The notes under the pieces: model-generated
The model's database searches: none
Told to the model about the DNA's origin: nothing
Seen by the model: the letters and a program-made list of their open reading frames with translations, nothing else
Program-made: the position numbers and the translations under genes
Source of the DNA: GCA-2705445 sp002705445
Lineage (GTDB): Bacteria > Pseudomonadota > Gammaproteobacteria > Poriferisulfidales > GCA-002705445
Reading direction: 5' to 3'
Assembly: GCA_045561235.1 (NCBI GenBank)
Contig: JBJKYB010000001.1
Coordinates: forward strand, 60,893 to 124,892
Length of the DNA: 64,000 nucleotides
Part shown: piece by piece, positions 35,273-44,564 of the stretch
Position numbering within the stretch: the first letter of the stretch is position 1
Layout of the letters: every line of letters starts with the position of its first letter

Positions 35273-36304
35273 CTAATCAATTAAAACATCGATTACTTTG
35301 TCAATTACATTTGCACCATAAGGATTGTTATTAATTGTTTTTTTTGTTTTGTTTTCAAGAAATTCTATATTTTCTTTAATTTTTGTACCAACTAGAAGTC
35401 CATAGCCACTCTCAATAGTTTCAGGTCTTTCACTAGTATCCCTGCAGATTAGTATGTTTTTTTCTAAACAAATTGCTTCCTCTTGCAATCCACCACTATC
35501 TGAAATAATTCCATCAGAAAAGTTAATTGCATAAATCATATCTTGGTAACTTAGAGGATCTAACTGAATAATACTTTTGCTTAAATAATTTTTTGCGTCT
35601 GGCACTGAGGGATGTTTTATATATAAGATAGCTTTGTTTTTGGAAAGCTCATTTAATTGAGACCACATCTCTTTAAAGTTGTCTATATTTTCTCTCCGGT
35701 GCAAAGTGCATAAATAATATGGGTGATTTTTTTGAACTATGTTCTCTAGATCGATACTTGTTTTTCCATTATTTAATATGTATTCACAGCTATCAACAAT
35801 TGTATTACCAACTAAATACACATTTTCTAAAATTTTTTCATTTTTTAAATTTTCTACAGACCTTTTTGTTGGACATAAGTGTGTAGTACTTATTTGGGAA
35901 ATCATCTTTCTAAATCCTTCTTCCGGGAAAGGACTTTGAATATTGTAGGTTCTAAGACCAGCTTCAAGATGGATGACTTCTTTGTTATTATTAAAACCAC
36001 TTAATGCCATTGCAAACGTACTTGCAGCATCTCCTTGAACAATTACTTTACAATCTAATTTATTAAAAACTTCTTGAGATTGATTTATTATTTTTGTAAT
36101 CAAAGCATTTATTGACTGCCCGTGTTCCATAATATTTTCAAGGACAAAATCGGGCTTGTGAGTTAAATTTTCAAACTCAAGAATAAGATCTTTATGTTGA
36201 CCGGTAAAGAGTGTTTTATGTTCTATCCCCAGCTCTTTCATCTTATTTATTAAAGGAAAAAGTTTAATTAATTCAGGTCTAGTTCCATAAGTAATCAAGT
36301 ACAT
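35273..36304 (-). CDS. wecB: UDP-N-acetylglucosamine 2-epimerase (non-hydrolysing)
   Basis: The 343-aa protein has ITYGTRPELIKLFPL, LFTGQHKD, VQGDAASTFAMAL, EAGLRTYNIQSPFPEEGFRK, LVGNTIVDS, TLHRREN, ISDSGGLQEEA and RPETIESG. These are the conserved blocks of WecB/MnaA, which interconverts UDP-GlcNAc and UDP-ManNAc. It is about 25 aa shorter than typical at the C terminus. The ATG is 6 nt after TATATT (36311-36316), indicating a leaderless transcript. It can feed the dehydrogenase at 21561-22703. Confidence 0.9.
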   Translation of the reverse strand: MYLITYGTRPELIKLFPLINKMKELGIEHKTLFTGQHKDLILEFENLTHKPDFVLENIMEHGQSINALITKIINQSQEVFNKLDCKVIVQGDAASTFAMALSGFNNNKEVIHLEAGLRTYNIQSPFPEEGFRKMISQISTTHLCPTKRSVENLKNEKILENVYLVGNTIVDSCEYILNNGKTSIDLENIVQKNHPYYLCTLHRRENIDNFKEMWSQLNELSKNKAILYIKHPSVPDAKNYLSKSIIQLDPLSYQDMIYAINFSDGIISDSGGLQEEAICLEKNILICRDTSERPETIESGYGLLVGTKIKENIEFLENKTKKTINNNPYGANVIDKVIDVLID

Positions 36305-36310
36305 GTAATT

Positions 36311-36316
36311 AATATA
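36311..36316 (-). promoter_or_regulatory. -10 hexamer for leaderless wecB
   Basis: TATATT on the minus strand ends 6 nt before the ATG at 36304. It sits in the 42-bp space behind nrdJ, giving the wecB pair its own promoter. Confidence 0.5.
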
Positions 36317-36346
36317 TTACTAAGAGTACTATTAATTTGTAATTTT

Positions 36347-39300
36347 TTAGCTGCAACCCAAAGAGTTACCACAATTTAAGCATTTATAACAAGATCCATT
36401 TCTTATTGTTATATGTCCACAATCGGGGCAAGCAGGAGCGTCACCCATCATATCACCAAGTACTTCTTGCACTGTTGCGACTGAGTTTTCTGCTTGCTCT
36501 ACAGCTACTGGTTCTGCTTTTTGAACAGGAGCAGCCTGTATTGGCTTTTCCTCTACAGCTACTGGTTCTGCTTTTTGAACAGGAGCAGCCTGTATTGGCT
36601 TTTCCTCTACAGCTACTGGTTCTGCTTTTTGTTTATCTTTTGGCGGCACCTGAACAATATCAGTTCTATCTAAATACTCGAGACCAAGAGCCCTAAAAAC
36701 ATAATCTATGATTGAGTTACTCATTTTAATATTTTCATGCCCTTCAACCATACCTCTAGGTTCAAAAGTTTGGAAAGTAAAAGTATCTACGAACTCCTCA
36801 AGCGGCACTCCGTACTGGAGGCCTTTGGATACTGCAATTGCAAAACAACCTAAAACACCTTTAAGAGTTGCTCCTTCCTTTGCAATATCAATAAAGACTT
36901 CACCTAATGTTCCATCAGGATATTCACCTGTTCTTAGATAAACTTTGTGGCCAGCAACTCTAGCTTCTTGTGTCCATCCTTCTCTTCTTTCAGGTAACAA
37001 GAATCTTGGTCTATTCACACCTGCATAAGCTCTGGTTGGGCTTGTACCGGGTGCAAAGTTTCCTTGAACAAGCATTGCCTCTTCTTCAAGTATTTTATTT
37101 ACTTCTGGATCACCCTCATCAGAGTCTCCTTCATCAGAAGATGCTGAAAGAGGTTGAGAAGCTTTAGAACCATCTCTATAAATAGCTATTGCTTTTACAC
37201 CAATCTTTGCTGACTCGAAATAACAATCTTCAATATCTTGAACAGTAGCCTCATTTGGCATATTAACTGTTTTCGAAATCGCACCAGAGATAAATGGTTG
37301 CGCTGCAGCCATCATTCTTACATGCCCCATGTAATGAATGAATCTTTCGCCATCTTTACCGCATTTGTTTGCACAATCAAAAACTTCGAGGTGCTCATCT
37401 TTGAGATGTGGTGCTCCTTCAATTTTTTGTGTTCCACAAATATCAAGATTTGCCTGAGCTATTTCATTTCTAGAAAATCCTAATTTTTCCAGAAGATTGA
37501 AGTCGAAAGAAGTATATTCCTCTTCTTCAATTCCAAGACTCTTCATGGTGTCTTCACCAAGAACAAATACATTGAAAGCGTGTTGGATTTCAAAAGCTCC
37601 TGGAAGAGCATTTTCAATGTTTTCAATATCTTTTTCTGAAAGTCCTTTGTCTGTAAGTGATTGTTTGTTTACATATGGAGAGTTTTCAAGAGACATGGAA
37701 CCAATGACATACTGTATGATTTCATTAACTTCTGTTTCTTCATATCCAAGCGCTTGCAGTGCAGGACCTATAGATTGGTTTGCAATTTTCATGTAACCAC
37801 CACCAGCAAGTTTTTTAAACTTCATAAGCGCAAAATCAGGCTCAACTCCTGTAGTATCACAGTCCATTAAAAGTCCAATTGTACCTGTTGGAGCTAATAC
37901 AGTTGCTTGAGCGTTCCTATAACCATTTTTGGTTCCAAGCTCAACAGCTTCATCCCACGATAGTTGAGCTGCTTCCAACAAGTCACTAGGACATAGTTCC
38001 TGGTTTATTGCAATTAGATCATGGCTTATGCCTTCATAATCGTTTGTATCATATGCTGCTTTTCTGTGGTTGTTCATAACCCTGAGCATATTTTCGCTGT
38101 TTTCTTTATATTTAGGGAATGGACCAACGATACCAGCCATTTCCGCTGAAGCTTTGTAAGCTTCTCCGGTGAGCATCGCTGTTAAAGCTCCAGCAATTGC
38201 TCTTCCAAGATCAGAGTCATAAGCAATTCCTTTTCTCATCAATAACGATCCAAGGTTTGCATAACCTAGTCCAAGGGTTCTGTAGTCATATGATCCTTGT
38301 GCAATTTCTTTTGAAGGGAACTGAGCCATTTCAACTGAAATTTCAAGAACAATTGTCCAAATTCTTAGTGCATGCTTATATGAAGCAATATCAAAAACCT
38401 GTGTCTCATCATTGTAAAATTTAACAAGGTTGAGGCTCGCTAAGTTACAAGCAGTGTTGTCTAAGAATAAGTACTCAGAACAAGGATTTGATGCACGAAT
38501 ACGCCCACCCTCTGGAGATGTGTGCCATTCATTTATAGTGGTGTCGTATTGGACACCAGGATCTGCACATTTCCAGGCTGCATCTGCAATTTTATTCCAA
38601 AGGTCTCTTGCTTTTACTCTTCTAATTACAGAACCATCTGTTCTTGCAATTAGATCCCACTCTTCATCTTCTTCGACAGCTTTAACAAATTCTGCAGGGA
38701 CTCGTACAGAGTTATTAGAGTTTTGACCAGACACAGTAGCGTATGCTTCACCATTAAAATCAGCAGGATAACCAGCTGCAATTAGTGCTCTTGCTTTATC
38801 TTCTTCAATAGCTTTCCATTCAATGAAATCTTCAATATCTGGGTGATCAAGATCTAGAATGACCATTTTTGCGGCTCTTCTTGTTGTGCCACCTGACTTT
38901 ATTGCACCAGCTGCTCTATCTCCAATTTTGAGGAATGACATTACACCAGAAGACACACCACCACCGGACAACTGTTCTCCTTCGCCTCTTAGGTTAGAGA
39001 AATTTGTTCCAGTACCTGATCCAAATTTAAACAGACGTGCTTCTTTGACCCATAGATCCATGATTCCGCCTTCATTAACTAAATCATCATCAATAGATTG
39101 AATAAAACAAGCATGTGGTTGTGGTCTTGAGTAGGAGTCTTCACCTTCAGTTAGTTTTCCTGTTTTAGGATCAACATACCAAAAACCTTGAGCTGGTCCT
39201 GTTAGGTCATATTTATAATTTAAACCAGTGTTAAACCATTGAGGGCTGTTAGGAGCTGCCATTTGTGTTGCAAGCATATATTTAAGCTCATCTTCAAAGG

Positions 39301-39670
39301 CTTGTGCGTCATCTGAGGATGCAAAATAACCAGTTGTTTCACCCCAGTGTCTCCAGGTCTCAGCTAATCGATCAAAAACTTGTCTTGAGGAAGATTCAGG
39401 TCCAAGAACTGTCTCACCGTTTTCATCTTTTAATTCATTACCATTGTTATCTAGTTGAGGTACTCCAGCTTTTCTAAAATATTTTGAAACCATGATGTCA
39501 GTTGCCACTTGTGACCATGTGGAAGGAATCTCTACATCATTCATTTCAAATACAACGGAGCCATCCGGGTTAGTAATTTTTGAACTTCGTTTTTCCCATG
39601 CGATGTTGTTATATGGGTTGCCTGGTGTTGTATATTTTCTATCTACTTTTAGCCCTGATTTTTTTGCCAC
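36347..39670 (-). CDS. nrdJ: adenosylcobalamin-dependent ribonucleoside-diphosphate reductase, class II
   Basis: The 1107-aa protein matches the long NrdJ type. It has MAAPNSPQWFNTGL, PHACFIQSIDDD, FKFGSGTGTNFSNLRGEGE, SNPCSEYLFLDNTACNLASLNL (active-site Cys region), QATVLAPTGTIGLLMDCDTTG, and a C-terminal zinc-finger-like tail CPDCGHITIRNGSCYKCLNCGNSLGC that holds the redox cysteines. It reduces ribonucleotides to deoxyribonucleotides using coenzyme B12 and works with or without oxygen. A Pro/Ala/Glu linker with a tandem repeat joins core and tail. GTG start with GGAG 5 nt upstream. NrdR-type boxes lie just upstream. Confidence 0.97.
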   Translation of the reverse strand: MAKKSGLKVDRKYTTPGNPYNNIAWEKRSSKITNPDGSVVFEMNDVEIPSTWSQVATDIMVSKYFRKAGVPQLDNNGNELKDENGETVLGPESSSRQVFDRLAETWRHWGETTGYFASSDDAQAFEDELKYMLATQMAAPNSPQWFNTGLNYKYDLTGPAQGFWYVDPKTGKLTEGEDSYSRPQPHACFIQSIDDDLVNEGGIMDLWVKEARLFKFGSGTGTNFSNLRGEGEQLSGGGVSSGVMSFLKIGDRAAGAIKSGGTTRRAAKMVILDLDHPDIEDFIEWKAIEEDKARALIAAGYPADFNGEAYATVSGQNSNNSVRVPAEFVKAVEEDEEWDLIARTDGSVIRRVKARDLWNKIADAAWKCADPGVQYDTTINEWHTSPEGGRIRASNPCSEYLFLDNTACNLASLNLVKFYNDETQVFDIASYKHALRIWTIVLEISVEMAQFPSKEIAQGSYDYRTLGLGYANLGSLLMRKGIAYDSDLGRAIAGALTAMLTGEAYKASAEMAGIVGPFPKYKENSENMLRVMNNHRKAAYDTNDYEGISHDLIAINQELCPSDLLEAAQLSWDEAVELGTKNGYRNAQATVLAPTGTIGLLMDCDTTGVEPDFALMKFKKLAGGGYMKIANQSIGPALQALGYEETEVNEIIQYVIGSMSLENSPYVNKQSLTDKGLSEKDIENIENALPGAFEIQHAFNVFVLGEDTMKSLGIEEEEYTSFDFNLLEKLGFSRNEIAQANLDICGTQKIEGAPHLKDEHLEVFDCANKCGKDGERFIHYMGHVRMMAAAQPFISGAISKTVNMPNEATVQDIEDCYFESAKIGVKAIAIYRDGSKASQPLSASSDEGDSDEGDPEVNKILEEEAMLVQGNFAPGTSPTRAYAGVNRPRFLLPERREGWTQEARVAGHKVYLRTGEYPDGTLGEVFIDIAKEGATLKGVLGCFAIAVSKGLQYGVPLEEFVDTFTFQTFEPRGMVEGHENIKMSNSIIDYVFRALGLEYLDRTDIVQVPPKDKQKAEPVAVEEKPIQAAPVQKAEPVAVEEKPIQAAPVQKAEPVAVEQAENSVATVQEVLGDMMGDAPACPDCGHITIRNGSCYKCLNCGNSLGCS
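36497..36631 (-). repeat. 54-bp tandem repeat in the nrdJ linker (2.5 copies)
   Basis: Units begin at 36497, 36551 and 36605; the third stops after 27 bp. Each full unit encodes an 18-residue linker segment rich in Ala, Pro, Glu and Gln (KAEPVAVEEKPIQAAPVQ). Copies are almost identical at the DNA level, indicating recent expansion by slippage or unequal exchange. Confidence 0.9.
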
Positions 39671-39694
39671 TTTTTCTCCTTTTATAACTAAATA

Positions 39695-39731
39695 TTGTAT
39701 AGGGGATACAAAATAACACTAAATATAGTGT
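39695..39731 (-). promoter_or_regulatory. pair of NrdR-type operator boxes upstream of nrdJ
   Basis: Box 1 at 39716-39731 is the palindrome ACACTAAATATAGTGT, which fits the NrdR box consensus (ACAC-W-A-W-ATAT-W-GTGT type). Box 2 at 39695-39711 is the weaker inverted repeat TTGTAT-N5-ATACAA. Their centres are about 20.5 bp apart, two helical turns, as required for cooperative NrdR binding on one face. Both lie between the nrdJ start and an upstream TATAAT-like element, so NrdR-ATP/dATP repression of nrdJ is predicted. No nrdR gene is in the window. Confidence 0.75.
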
Positions 39732-39793
39732 TTTATAACTATATTATAAAGTGCTTACAATTTCAAGCTTTTCCAAGTAAAATTTTCGCGAGG

Positions 39794-40540
39794 ATGTTTC
39801 AAATTCAATTACGTTATTTTCAATATATTCTATCTTTTGCAATTTTTGTGGGAGTTATAATTTCGAGTAAAGCATTGATCACCTCTTGTTTTGTAGGCCT
39901 AACGTTAGTTTGGCTTACAGAGATGCTCGTTGGGCAATTTGATATTAAGTCTCAGCAATATCTTGTAGTTCTTACGGTTTTATTGCTGTCTTTTTCTTCT
40001 GTTGCAATTCAAAGCATCTACGCAAATATAGAAACAGTCAGCCTGTTGCTCTCATGTTTATTGCTCTCTATAACTTACTTCTTATTTCAAAAAGATATAA
40101 ACATGTATAAAGTCGGCAATGTGTTAGTGGCTTTATTCCTTTCCTTTCAAGTAAATCAATTTATCATAATTGAAAGTTTTCAAGAAAACATCTACTACGT
40201 TTCCTATCTATATCTTTTGCTACTATTTTTAAAAACTCTTGCAACCTATTTTGCGGTGCAATTTAGCAACTTCCAGTTTTTCTTTAACTTTTTTATCGTC
40301 TCTATTGTGTTTATTGGAGTAAGTAGTTTTTATTCATTTAACATTTTGTACATATTTCTAGCAGGTTTAACGACAGCATTGTTTACAACATTAATAACTT
40401 TCATGTTTGTAAAAATTCGCTTAGAGTACGAATTGACAACAAGACTTTCTAGTCAGATTTATATATTTGATTTCATGTTGGCCTTCATAGCATCGCTATA
40501 CATTGTTAATTCACTAAATGTTGTAAATGGTTTATTCTAA
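39794..40540 (+). CDS. hypothetical membrane protein (about seven helices)
   Basis: I start at the ATG at 39794 (248 aa), which has a purine-rich GCGAGG just before it; an upstream TTG would run through the NrdR boxes. The protein is almost entirely hydrophobic, with about seven helices and short charged loops (FQKDINMYK, KIRLEYELTTR). No family is recognised. The following gene begins 5 bp later, so it may be co-transcribed with the acyltransferase and the MshA-like transferase. Confidence 0.6.
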   Translation: MFQIQLRYFQYILSFAIFVGVIISSKALITSCFVGLTLVWLTEMLVGQFDIKSQQYLVVLTVLLLSFSSVAIQSIYANIETVSLLLSCLLLSITYFLFQKDINMYKVGNVLVALFLSFQVNQFIIIESFQENIYYVSYLYLLLLFLKTLATYFAVQFSNFQFFFNFFIVSIVFIGVSSFYSFNILYIFLAGLTTALFTTLITFMFVKIRLEYELTTRLSSQIYIFDFMLAFIASLYIVNSLNVVNGLF

Positions 40541-40545
40541 GTTCT

Positions 40546-41361
40546 GTGGAAAAACAAGTTTTAGACTCACCATTTACTAAAAAAGAATTTTTAAACCTAG
40601 TAAAGCAATTTAATGATGATCAAGTTACTATCTTTGAAGATTTTGCAATATTAGATAAAACAATTGTAAATGTTGGTATTAGAGATTTTGTTGATTACAG
40701 ACCTAATAGTGAAATTAGTAAGAAAATTTTAGAGAATAATTCTATTTCAAATATTAACTTTGACTCATTACATTATTTCCAAATTCAAAAAATATTACAA
40801 ACTGAAGTTTATAAATCAATCAGGATAAAAAAATCAGACATATCTGTAAATCTATTATTGCCAGAACAGTACGATGACTACCTTCAAAACTTAACAAAAA
40901 AGAATCGCCATGAATTAAATAGAAAGAAAAGAAAATTTTCAGAGCAAGTAGATTCATTTGAACTTCTAGAGTCTCGTGAAAATGAGATATTTAAAATTTT
41001 TGTTTCACAACATAAAAAATCTAAAGGTGAAAAAGGAAAATTTATGACAAAGAATGTCGAAGCTTATTTTGAAGAACTTCTCAAACTAGACGGTTGGAAA
41101 ATTTACTATTTAAGCACTGACAAAGGAGTAGTCTCAACTGCATTCTGCTATGAAAACAAGAATGGTTGCTACCTTTACAACTCAAGTAGAGATAATGAAT
41201 TTAATTCAATAAATCCTGGAATTGTCTTAAATGACCTTATAATTCAAGGCTTAATACATAATGGTAAGTCTTTTTTTGATTTTCTAAAAGGCACAGAAAG
41301 ATACAAGTTTGATTTAGGTGGAAAATCAGTTCAATTGTATGACTTGAATATAAGTTTATGA
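40546..41361 (+). CDS. FemAB/BioF2-like GNAT acyltransferase (Acetyltransf_6 type)
   Basis: The 271-aa protein starts with GTG. The core has NLTKKNRHELNRKKRKF, a long helical region, then WKIYYLSTDKGVVSTAFCYENKNGCYLYNSS and NPGIVLNDLIIQGLIHNGKSFFDFLKGTERYKFDLGG. This K-N-RHELNRK-x-K... FDFLKG-ExYK pattern is that of the Acetyltransf_6 (CelD/BcsL-like) domain, which N-acylates sugars or envelope components. It overlaps the GT4 gene by 4 bp (ATGA), pointing to a shared pathway. Confidence 0.78.
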   Translation: MEKQVLDSPFTKKEFLNLVKQFNDDQVTIFEDFAILDKTIVNVGIRDFVDYRPNSEISKKILENNSISNINFDSLHYFQIQKILQTEVYKSIRIKKSDISVNLLLPEQYDDYLQNLTKKNRHELNRKKRKFSEQVDSFELLESRENEIFKIFVSQHKKSKGEKGKFMTKNVEAYFEELLKLDGWKIYYLSTDKGVVSTAFCYENKNGCYLYNSSRDNEFNSINPGIVLNDLIIQGLIHNGKSFFDFLKGTERYKFDLGGKSVQLYDLNISL

Positions 41362-42491
41362 AAATACTACAAATCAGTTTCCATACAGCACCTTTTGGTA
41401 GCGCTGGGAAGTATGATTCTGGAGGCTTAAATATTTATGTTGAGAAAATCTCAGATCAATTATCCAAAAATAATCACGTCACTGTTGTAACTGGTGAAAA
41501 AGCAGAGAGCTTCGTAAGGGACAATCTTGAGTTTAAGTCATTAAATTTATTTGATAAAGATTTGTCTGTAGAAGATAAAGAAATCTATTTGCAGGAATTT
41601 ATAAATAAATTAAATGAATCAGTTGATCCAGAAATTTTTGATGTAATACATGCTCACTATTGGCTGTCTGGTTTAGTTGGAAAAGAGATTGCAAATAAAT
41701 TTAACAAACCACTTGTTTACACATCTCATAGCTTGGGAATTTTTCTTGATGGGTACAACAAAGAAAGAGTTGATTGTGAAAAAATAATTATGACCTCGTC
41801 AGATATTATTACAACATCTTCATTGTTTGAAGAGGATCTAATTTTAAAAAATTATAATGTTGACTTTAACAAGATGAAACTAATAACCCCAGGAGTCGAT
41901 ACAGAGATATTTTCACCTGACTCAACATTAAAAAGAGAAAATATATTCTTATCGATAGGAAGAATTCAGGAACAAAAAGGACAAATGGAAACGATTAAGT
42001 TTTTGGATAATTTTAAAAAAGTTGAAAATAATTTTATTTGCTATTTTGTTGGCGGACCTAGCGGAAAATCCGGTAATGAATATTTAGAAGAACTAAAAAA
42101 AACTGTTGAGGATTCTAACCTTGAGTCTTATATAGAGTTTCTTGACAACCTTCCACAAACAGAAATAAGAGATTTATTAAATAAGTCAAAACTATTAATA
42201 CATACATCTAAATTTGAAACCTTCGGACTCGTAGCAGCTGAAGCTAATGCAATGGGTGTGCCAGTTCTAACAACTAATAGTGGTTCTGTGTTAGAGATTG
42301 TTGAAAGCAATGAGAATGGTTATTATTCAGAAAGTTTGATTGACGGAAATGTAAATAATTTTGTAAAAGAGTTATTGAATAACAATGACAAGTTTGAAGA
42401 AATTATGTTGAACTGTTTAGACAAATCAAAAGCTTATAGCTGGGATAATACTGCCAGAGAAATAGAGATTCTTTATAAGGATTTTGCTTAA
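41358..42491 (+). CDS. GT4 glycosyltransferase, MshA/sucrose-phosphate-synthase-like
   Basis: The 377-aa GT-B enzyme has FGSAGKYDSGGLNIYVEKI, DVIHAHYWLSGLVGKEIA, LVYTSHSLG, ITPGVDTEIFSPDS, LSIGRIQEQKGQ, and the donor block KFETFGLVAAEANAMGVPVLTTNSG with the catalytic E-x7-E. The HAHYWLSG and SGGLNIYV motifs place it near MshA (D-inositol-3-phosphate glycosyltransferase of mycothiol synthesis) and sucrose-phosphate synthases. Either is possible; no other msh gene is in the window. The stop shares TTAA with the convergent hydrolase. Confidence 0.8.
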   Translation: MKILQISFHTAPFGSAGKYDSGGLNIYVEKISDQLSKNNHVTVVTGEKAESFVRDNLEFKSLNLFDKDLSVEDKEIYLQEFINKLNESVDPEIFDVIHAHYWLSGLVGKEIANKFNKPLVYTSHSLGIFLDGYNKERVDCEKIIMTSSDIITTSSLFEEDLILKNYNVDFNKMKLITPGVDTEIFSPDSTLKRENIFLSIGRIQEQKGQMETIKFLDNFKKVENNFICYFVGGPSGKSGNEYLEELKKTVEDSNLESYIEFLDNLPQTEIRDLLNKSKLLIHTSKFETFGLVAAEANAMGVPVLTTNSGSVLEIVESNENGYYSESLIDGNVNNFVKELLNNNDKFEEIMLNCLDKSKAYSWDNTAREIEILYKDFA

Positions 42492-43699
42492 TCTAAATTA
42501 GACAAGAAGGTATCTAGTTGATAAAAATAATTATCAGGATCTGCATTCCAAGAAGTTACGTGTCCAACATTTTCATAACGAATATAGGTAAAGTTGGTAA
42601 CACGAGATTCTGCAATCAAATCTGACATTTCTACTGGAACCCACTCATCATCATCACCATGGAATAATAATGTAGGAATTGTAGAGCCTATCACAGCTTC
42701 TCTGAAGTCCATCGAATCAAAGTCGACTCCGTATCTTAGTTCCGTGACTATTTTGAAATAACTAAAGAGCACTTCAGGCAACCAAGGAAATCTTGCTGCA
42801 CCATTTACTTCAACACTTTCCCAAAAGCTAATTACAGGAGCTTCATAAATGATTCCACTAACTTTATTTAAATCATCGGTATTTTCTATCCAAGAAGACA
42901 CCGGTCCACCACCACCACTAATTCCAAATAAAATAATGTTTTCGTTAGATTTTCTAGCTTCGTCTATCGCAGCATCTATATCTGCCCATTCAGTAACGCC
43001 ATATTGATATATTCCTGAAGGGTCTTTGGGAAGACCACGATCATTTCTATAGGAAATAATCATGGATTTATAGCCAAGCTCTTCAAGGTCTTTAGCTCTC
43101 ATTAAAGAAAATACTTCTCTTGCATAATTTCCTCTAAAACCATGAACAAAAATTACAATACCGTTATCACCCTTAGATGTAAGATATGCTGGAAAGCTAC
43201 CAACATCAGATTCATAAAATATGTCTTCATATTCAACTTCTGATACTGACTCAGGCGTGTAAACACCATCTGTGGCTTGTCCTGACCAACCGCTTGATCC
43301 TAAAATTTTATAGGTACCGTCATTATCTTGTCTAATTAACCCTGAAGCACTAATTCTGTCACCAGAAACTAATGTACCGGTTACTTGGAGTAGTTTTCTT
43401 TCTATGACGTTTCCATTACTTGATAAAATCTTGCCAACAATTGCTTCACCATTTTGCCCAATAATTCCGTATATTCCATTTTCAAGAAGAGGTCCCCATT
43501 GTTCTTCCTCGACATTTAGTTTTATTGTATCTTTAGCTATTGAATCAATTATGACCCTATCTTCTGCGGTTCCAACGTTTTCAGCATCAGTAAATTCTGG
43601 ATTTAAACCAGTTTCATAAATAAGGCCTGAAAAATACCAACCAACAGCTAATAAGATAATTACAAAAAATATTCCAAGTGAATAAAAAAGTTTTTTCAA
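42488..43699 (-). CDS. membrane-anchored alpha/beta hydrolase
   Basis: I choose the TTG at 43699 (403 aa), which has GGGGAG 4 nt upstream; a TTG at 43711 overlaps that Shine-Dalgarno. An N-terminal helix (KKLFYSLGIFFVIILLAVGWYF) anchors a beta-rich domain of about 120 aa, followed by an alpha/beta hydrolase: IVIFVHGFRGN (oxyanion loop), the nucleophile in LFGISGGGGP, the acid in FHGDDDEWVP and the histidine in VGHVTSWN. It is probably an extracytoplasmic esterase or peptidase-like enzyme; the substrate is unknown. Confidence 0.78.
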   Translation of the reverse strand: MKKLFYSLGIFFVIILLAVGWYFSGLIYETGLNPEFTDAENVGTAEDRVIIDSIAKDTIKLNVEEEQWGPLLENGIYGIIGQNGEAIVGKILSSNGNVIERKLLQVTGTLVSGDRISASGLIRQDNDGTYKILGSSGWSGQATDGVYTPESVSEVEYEDIFYESDVGSFPAYLTSKGDNGIVIFVHGFRGNYAREVFSLMRAKDLEELGYKSMIISYRNDRGLPKDPSGIYQYGVTEWADIDAAIDEARKSNENIILFGISGGGGPVSSWIENTDDLNKVSGIIYEAPVISFWESVEVNGAARFPWLPEVLFSYFKIVTELRYGVDFDSMDFREAVIGSTIPTLLFHGDDDEWVPVEMSDLIAESRVTNFTYIRYENVGHVTSWNADPDNYFYQLDTFLSNLD

Positions 43700-43739
43700 A
43701 ATACTCCCCAAGGATTTAGGTTAACAAATATTTACTATT

Positions 43740-43745
43740 TATACT
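43740..43745 (+). promoter_or_regulatory. -10 hexamer for leaderless gene at 43752
   Basis: TATACT ends 6 nt before the ATG at 43752, predicting that the mRNA starts at the A of ATG. It lies in the divergent space shared with the hydrolase gene. Confidence 0.55.
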
Positions 43746-43751
43746 CATTTC

Positions 43752-44564
43752 ATGGCAAAAAAAATAATTTCATTTGCTTCAGACTTCGGTTTACAAGACG
43801 GCTCAGTTGGGGTCGTAAAAGGAGTAATAAATCGAATAGATAAAGATATTTTAGTAAATGATATATCTCATCAAATTCCACCTCAAGACATTAAATACGG
43901 AAGTCTTTTGTTAATGAGGGCAATTCAATACATACCGCAAGGAGTGCTCCTTGCAGTTGTAGATCCAGGTGTCGGTACTGACAGAAAAGCTATTGCAATA
44001 ACTACCGATTGGGGAGTAATGATTGGACCAGATAATGGTTTGCTTAATTTGGCTTGTGCGACAGTTGGGGGTGCGCAAAAAGCTTATGCCTTAGAAAATG
44101 AAAATTGGATTATTCCTCACGAAGGAAACACTTTTCATGCAAGAGACATTTTTGCTCCCTTTGCTGCAGGATATGCATCAGGAGACCTAAAACTAGAAGA
44201 GTTTGGACCGGAACTAGATCTTGAAGATTTAAAACAGTATTTGATTCCCCTCACAGATATTACAGATGATGAAATTAAAGGTGAGGTGTTGTATATTGAT
44301 GAGTTTGGTAATTGTCAAACCAACATATCTCCGCAAGAATTAACTGAAAAAGATTTTAAAATTGGCGATGTCATTCCTATAAAAATTGATAATCAAGAAC
44401 TTAGTGCTAAATGGTGTGAAACGTACAAAAATGAAACAATTGGTGGAATAGGAATTGTTATTGATTCTTGGGGCATGGCTTCGTTGTTTTTAAGTAATGG
44501 AAATGCTCAAAAATTGTTAAATTGTAAAGATAATTCGAAAGTAATTATTAAAGTCTCAAATTAG
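43752..44564 (+). CDS. S-adenosyl-L-methionine hydrolase (adenosine-forming), DUF62 family
   Basis: The 270-aa protein has ISFASDFGLQDGSVGVVKG, ILVNDISHQIPPQDI, AVVDPGVGTDRKAI, IGPDNGLL and TFHARDIFAP in the N-terminal domain and a C-terminal beta domain with YIDEFGNCQTNIS. These are the motifs of SAM hydroxide adenosyltransferases, related to fluorinase/chlorinase; the usual RDxFAP block here reads HARDIFAP, compatible with water as nucleophile. The enzyme hydrolyses SAM to adenosine and methionine. It appears to be a leaderless, single-gene unit. Confidence 0.88.
   Translation: MAKKIISFASDFGLQDGSVGVVKGVINRIDKDILVNDISHQIPPQDIKYGSLLLMRAIQYIPQGVLLAVVDPGVGTDRKAIAITTDWGVMIGPDNGLLNLACATVGGAQKAYALENENWIIPHEGNTFHARDIFAPFAAGYASGDLKLEEFGPELDLEDLKQYLIPLTDITDDEIKGEVLYIDEFGNCQTNISPQELTEKDFKIGDVIPIKIDNQELSAKWCETYKNETIGGIGIVIDSWGMASLFLSNGNAQKLLNCKDNSKVIIKVSN

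Noticed and set aside
36406..39101. Many open frames on the plus strand opposite nrdJ
   Set aside because: They are mirror frames of the long nrdJ coding sequence, contain repetitive Leu/Phe runs from the complemented linker, and lack start signals.
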